From: an uncultured Sulfitobacter sp.
GTDB taxonomy: Bacteria > Pseudomonadota > Alphaproteobacteria > Rhodobacterales > Rhodobacteraceae
Direction of reading: 5' to 3'
DNA: 15,595 bases
Assembly (NCBI GenBank): GCA_937923365.1
Contig: CALAIJ010000119.1
Span: forward strand, 1-15,595
Made by a program: the position numbers and the translations under genes. The notes below the pieces were generated by a model, which searched no databases, was not told the origin of the DNA, and was given only the letters and a program-made list of their open reading frames with translations. Shown one piece after another: positions 13,737-15,595 of the stretch (its first letter is position 1; each line of letters starts with the position of its first letter).

Positions 13737-13811
13737 GGGTGATTAGCTCAGCGGTAGAGCACTTCGTTGACATCGAAGGGGTCACTGGTTCGATCCCAGT
13801 ATCGCCCACCA
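13737..13811 (+). tRNA. tRNA-Val (anticodon GAC)
   Basis: This is a complete 75-base cloverleaf with encoded CCA. The acceptor stem GGGTGAT (13737-13743) pairs with ATCGCCC (13801-13807), with one G-T pair. The D-arm is GCTC/GAGC. The anticodon stem CTTCG/CGAAG closes the loop TTGACAT, placing GAC at 13769-13771, which reads valine codons GUC and GUU. The T-arm ACTGG-TTCGATC-CCAGT is canonical, and A is the discriminator base. It is likely transcribed from the promoter at 13643, possibly together with rpmJ 87 bases downstream; only a weak GCCCC/GGGGC stem (13831-13845) lies between. Confidence 0.97.
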
Positions 13812-13898
13812 CCTGATTTCACTGGCCTTTGCCCCACAACGGGGCTTTGGCTGCCCGCAACCGGCGCTGGTTCGCGCCATGAACAATTGGAGATGGAC

Positions 13899-14024
13899 AT
13901 GAAAGTTCGCAACTCACTCCGCTCGCTCAAGAACCGGCACCGTGATTGCCGTGTTGTGCGCCGCAAGGGCCGCGTCTATGTGATCAACAAGACGCAGCGC
14001 CGGTTCAAAGCCCGTCAGGGCTGA
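13899..14024 (+). CDS. rpmJ: 50S ribosomal protein L36, zinc-free (type B) form
   Basis: This is the small ribosomal protein L36, 41 residues, beginning [17 protein letters not shown] and ending RRFKARQG. It has one Cys only, so it lacks the Cys-Cys-Cys-His zinc site of type A L36 and resembles the YkgO-type protein. As far as I recall this is the standard form in many alphaproteobacteria rather than a zinc-starvation duplicate. The start is ATG 13899, preceded by TTGGAGATGGAC, a good ribosome-binding site. An in-frame opening reaches back to the tRNA, but the upstream residues do not belong to L36. A small hairpin GGCGC/GCGCC (13863-13878) lies in the leader. A strong terminator follows at 14049. 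Confidence 0.97.
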   Translation: MKVRNSLRSLKNRHRDCRVVRRKGRVYVINKTQRRFKARQG

Positions 14025-14048
14025 AGCCGCGCCACAGCGATGTGTTTG

Positions 14049-14079
14049 AAAAGGCCGCTCTTTATCGAGCGGCCTTTTT
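14049..14079 (+). terminator. intrinsic terminator of rpmJ
   Basis: AAAAGGCCGCTC (14049-14060), loop TTTATC, GAGCGGCCTTTT (14067-14078), with the T-run to 14079. A perfect 12-bp stem, 25 bases past the stop codon. Confidence 0.93.
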
Positions 14080-14097
14080 CCTTGGCAGGGGTGCTGT

Positions 14098-14158
14098 GTG
14101 GGCGAGACGCCCACCTTACTTGGCCCACACCCCCCGTAAGGTGGGCATCCTGCCCACC
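14098..14158. repeat. REP-like inverted pair, copy 1
   Basis: Two hairpins face each other around a 16-base spacer. The right one (14136-14158) starts GTAAGGTGGGCA, with loop TCC and closing TGCCCACC. The left one (14098-14119) is the same design on the other strand: GTGGGCG, AGA, CGCCCAC, then CTTAC. The GTAA-plus-hairpin layout in opposed orientation matches paired REP elements (BIME-like). It lies between the rpmJ terminator and the 3' end of the PhzF gene and has a near-twin at 15074-15135. Confidence 0.75.
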
Positions 14159-14169
14159 CGGCGCCGCTG

Positions 14170-15003
14170 TCAAATTTCTACCCTGCCATCGATCATCACG
14201 CAGACCCGCCCGCCGACAAGCACCCGTTCGCCCCGCGCCACGATCGACGCGCGCCCCATGCGGCCCATGGCTGTGCCTTGCGCCACCGTCACACCTTCGC
14301 CAAGCCGCCCTTGCGCGTTTAGCCAGACCCCAACCGCGGCAATCAACGATCCCGTAACCGCGTCCTCCGGCATCAGGGACGCAGGCGACAGATTGCGCAC
14401 TTCATAGTCTGCCCCCTGCCCGCGTGGATGTCGCCCCAGCAGACTGACACCTCGGTAAGCAGGCAGACCGACCGCCTGCGGGTCCAGCGCCAGGACTGCT
14501 TTGGCATCCTTGAGTTCGATCAGCTGACGCAAGACGCCATTGTCCAGCGTGACACTGGCAACGACGTCCTTTGCCATGATGCCAAGAGCTTTGCAGACGC
14601 GGTGCCGCTCCGCGTCTGGCATCGGGTCAATCTTGGTAGGGGGTGCCGCAAAAGCGGGCCATGCGCCCGTCATATCCACATCAACCAAACCGATCGCGCA
14701 TTCCTGTACAACGCGTCTAGGATCACGGGGCGCATTGCCCGCGTGCATCCACGCCACCGCACTGCCCAGGGTCGGATGGCCTGCAAAAGGCATCTCGCCC
14801 GTGGCAGAGAAGATACGCACGGCGTAATCGGCACGCGGGTCTGTGGGCGGGAACAGAAACGTGGTCTCGGCCTGCTGGGTCCAGGCGGCAAAGGCCTGCA
14901 TCTGCGCTGTGGTCAGCCCGCCACTGTCCAGCACAACTGCCAAACCGTTGCCTTTGAACGGCGCGCCGCTGAACACATCACATTGTATATACCTGCGCTG
15001 CAT
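14170..15003 (-). CDS. PhzF-family isomerase/epimerase-like protein
   Basis: This is a member of the PhzF (diaminopimelate-epimerase-fold) family, 277 residues. The fold is two similar domains with the active site between them. Visible landmarks are the opening YIQCDVFSGAPFKGNGLAVV (5-24), the catalytic Glu46 in QQAETTFLFPP, the phosphate-like turn PFAGHPTLG (72-80) and the second-domain block MPEDAVTGS (211-219). Only PhzF itself is tied to phenazine synthesis; no phz genes are present here, so the substrate is unknown and a small-molecule isomerase role is the safest guess. ATG 15003 is chosen because AGGGGA lies six bases upstream and the protein then begins at the family N-terminus; the frame extends to 15057 without support. 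The gene is bracketed by two REP-like pairs at its 3' and 5' sides. Confidence 0.92.
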   Translation of the reverse strand: MQRRYIQCDVFSGAPFKGNGLAVVLDSGGLTTAQMQAFAAWTQQAETTFLFPPTDPRADYAVRIFSATGEMPFAGHPTLGSAVAWMHAGNAPRDPRRVVQECAIGLVDVDMTGAWPAFAAPPTKIDPMPDAERHRVCKALGIMAKDVVASVTLDNGVLRQLIELKDAKAVLALDPQAVGLPAYRGVSLLGRHPRGQGADYEVRNLSPASLMPEDAVTGSLIAAVGVWLNAQGRLGEGVTVAQGTAMGRMGRASIVARGERVLVGGRVCVMIDGRVEI

Positions 15004-15073
15004 GCTTTTCCCCTGAACCGTTGGCCTATCCTGCTCACAGTTTTGAGACTTCCGCAATTTTGCACTGGCGAAG

Positions 15074-15135
15074 GGTGGGCCAAAGCCCCACCTTACAGTC
15101 CAGATACAATCCGTAAGGTGGAGGTCCCCTCCACC
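15074..15135. repeat. REP-like inverted pair, copy 2
   Basis: Same architecture as copy 1: CCACCTTAC and GTAAGGTGG face each other around a 16-base spacer (15097-15112) of unrelated sequence. The right hairpin (15113-15135) is GGTGGAGG, loop TCC, CCTCCACC. Relative to copy 1 both arms have changed together, so pairing is kept. The left hairpin (15074-15096) has one internal mismatch. It lies between the divergent phzF and yghU-like genes, 71 bases upstream of the phzF start, so it could fall within or next to their promoters. Confidence 0.75.
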
Positions 15136-15160
15136 TCAGCCACATGAGACGAGAAACAAT

Positions 15161-15595
15161 ATGACCGATACCTACACACCGCCGAAAGTCTGGACGTGGG
15201 ACAGCGAATCTGGCGGCAAGTTCGCCTCGATCAACCGCCCCATTGCGGGGGCGACCCATGATCAGGACCTGCCCGTGGGCAAGCATCCCTTGCAGCTCTA
15301 TTCACTGGCGACGCCCAATGGTGTGAAAGTGACCATGATGCTGGAAGAGCTCTTGGCTGCTGGCCACGCAGGCGCAGAGTATGACGCTTGGATCATCGAC
15401 ATTTCCTCTGGCGCGCAGTTCGGGTCGGGCTTTGTGGGCGCGAACCCCAACTCTAAAATCCCCGCTTTGATGGACCATTCGGGTGACACTCCGCAACGGG
15501 TCTTTGAGTCGGGCGCGATCCTGCTCTATCTGGCTGAAAAGTTCGGGGCCTTCATGCCAACGGACCCTGCGCACCGCACCGAGGCCCTCAGCTGG
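15161..15595 (+). CDS. yghU: YghU-like glutathione S-transferase / disulfide-bond reductase, 3' end cut by window edge
   Basis: The frame starts at ATG 15161 and stays open for 145 codons to the window edge. The product begins MTDTYTPPKVWTWDSESGG, then KFASINRPIAGATHD and KHPLQLYSLATPNGVKV, the long N-terminal extension and first thioredoxin-fold strand typical of the YghU/YfcG (Nu-class) glutathione transferases. GANPNSKIPAL and FESGAILLYLAEKFG are the glutathione-binding cis-proline and ESG motifs. These enzymes act on glutathione disulfides in the cytosol and lack a classical catalytic Cys, Ser or Tyr. The helical C-terminal domain lies outside the window. The ribosome-binding site is weak (GACGAGAAACAAT). 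It is divergent from phzF, with REP copy 2 between them. Confidence 0.9.
   Translation, partial: MTDTYTPPKVWTWDSESGGKFASINRPIAGATHDQDLPVGKHPLQLYSLATPNGVKVTMMLEELLAAGHAGAEYDAWIIDISSGAQFGSGFVGANPNSKIPALMDHSGDTPQRVFESGAILLYLAEKFGAFMPTDPAHRTEALSW

Noticed and set aside
13831..13845. GCCCC-ACAAC-GGGGC as the tRNA-Val terminator
   Set aside because: The stem is only 5 bp and is followed by just three T. The tRNA and rpmJ may share a transcript ending at the strong terminator at 14049-14079.
15004..15057. Upstream start for the PhzF-family protein at 15057
   Set aside because: The 18 extra residues precede the conserved family N-terminus, and AGGGGA marks the ATG at 15003.

Overview
The window looks like chromosome of an alphaproteobacterium, most likely Rhodobacterales (Roseobacter-type). 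This rests on the family-level look of the proteins, not on a database search. The clues are the 41-residue, nearly cysteine-free ribosomal protein L36, a DinB with a four-cysteine N-terminal extension, an alphaproteobacterial-style PyrF, an msrPQ-type locus and GC-rich codon use. Most of the window is housekeeping or stress-response sequence. I see no prophage, transposase, CRISPR array or toxin-antitoxin locus.

Layout. Positions 1-787 hold the 3' part of an alpha/beta hydrolase. It converges on a minus-strand block, msrP (3581-2676), a cytochrome P450 (2566-1391) and msrQ (1394-798). These read as one transcription unit in which the P450 sits between the two subunits of the periplasmic methionine-sulfoxide reductase. 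Divergent from msrP is a 386-residue protein made almost wholly of RTX calcium-binding nonapeptides (3782-4942). Its stop codon overlaps that of a minus-strand GNAT-HAD gene pair (6116-4939). Upstream of that pair is clpB (8809-6194), which has a heat-shock-type promoter and an intrinsic terminator.

After an AT-rich 423-base intergenic stretch come two small paralogous genes of unknown function, each 104 residues and each followed by a strong terminator (9233-9547 and 9849-10163). pyrF follows (10350-11072). A 349-base gap after pyrF holds four consecutive hairpins ending in a terminator-like stem, a candidate unassigned structured RNA. Then comes dinB (11422-12687), convergent with an N-formylglutamate amidohydrolase family gene (13588-12728). 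That gene's promoter lies back-to-back with the promoter of tRNA-Val(GAC). The tRNA is followed by rpmJ (L36) and its terminator, then a PhzF-family gene (15003-14170) with an REP-like inverted-repeat pair on each side. The window ends inside a YghU-like glutathione transferase.

Functional links visible here are limited. MsrP and MsrQ form one system that repairs oxidised periplasmic proteins. ClpB, DinB, YghU and MsrPQ are all stress-related but are not one operon. The less explained items are the P450 inside msrPQ, the structured RNA after pyrF, the twin 104-residue genes with similar 3' ends, and the repeat pairs around phzF.
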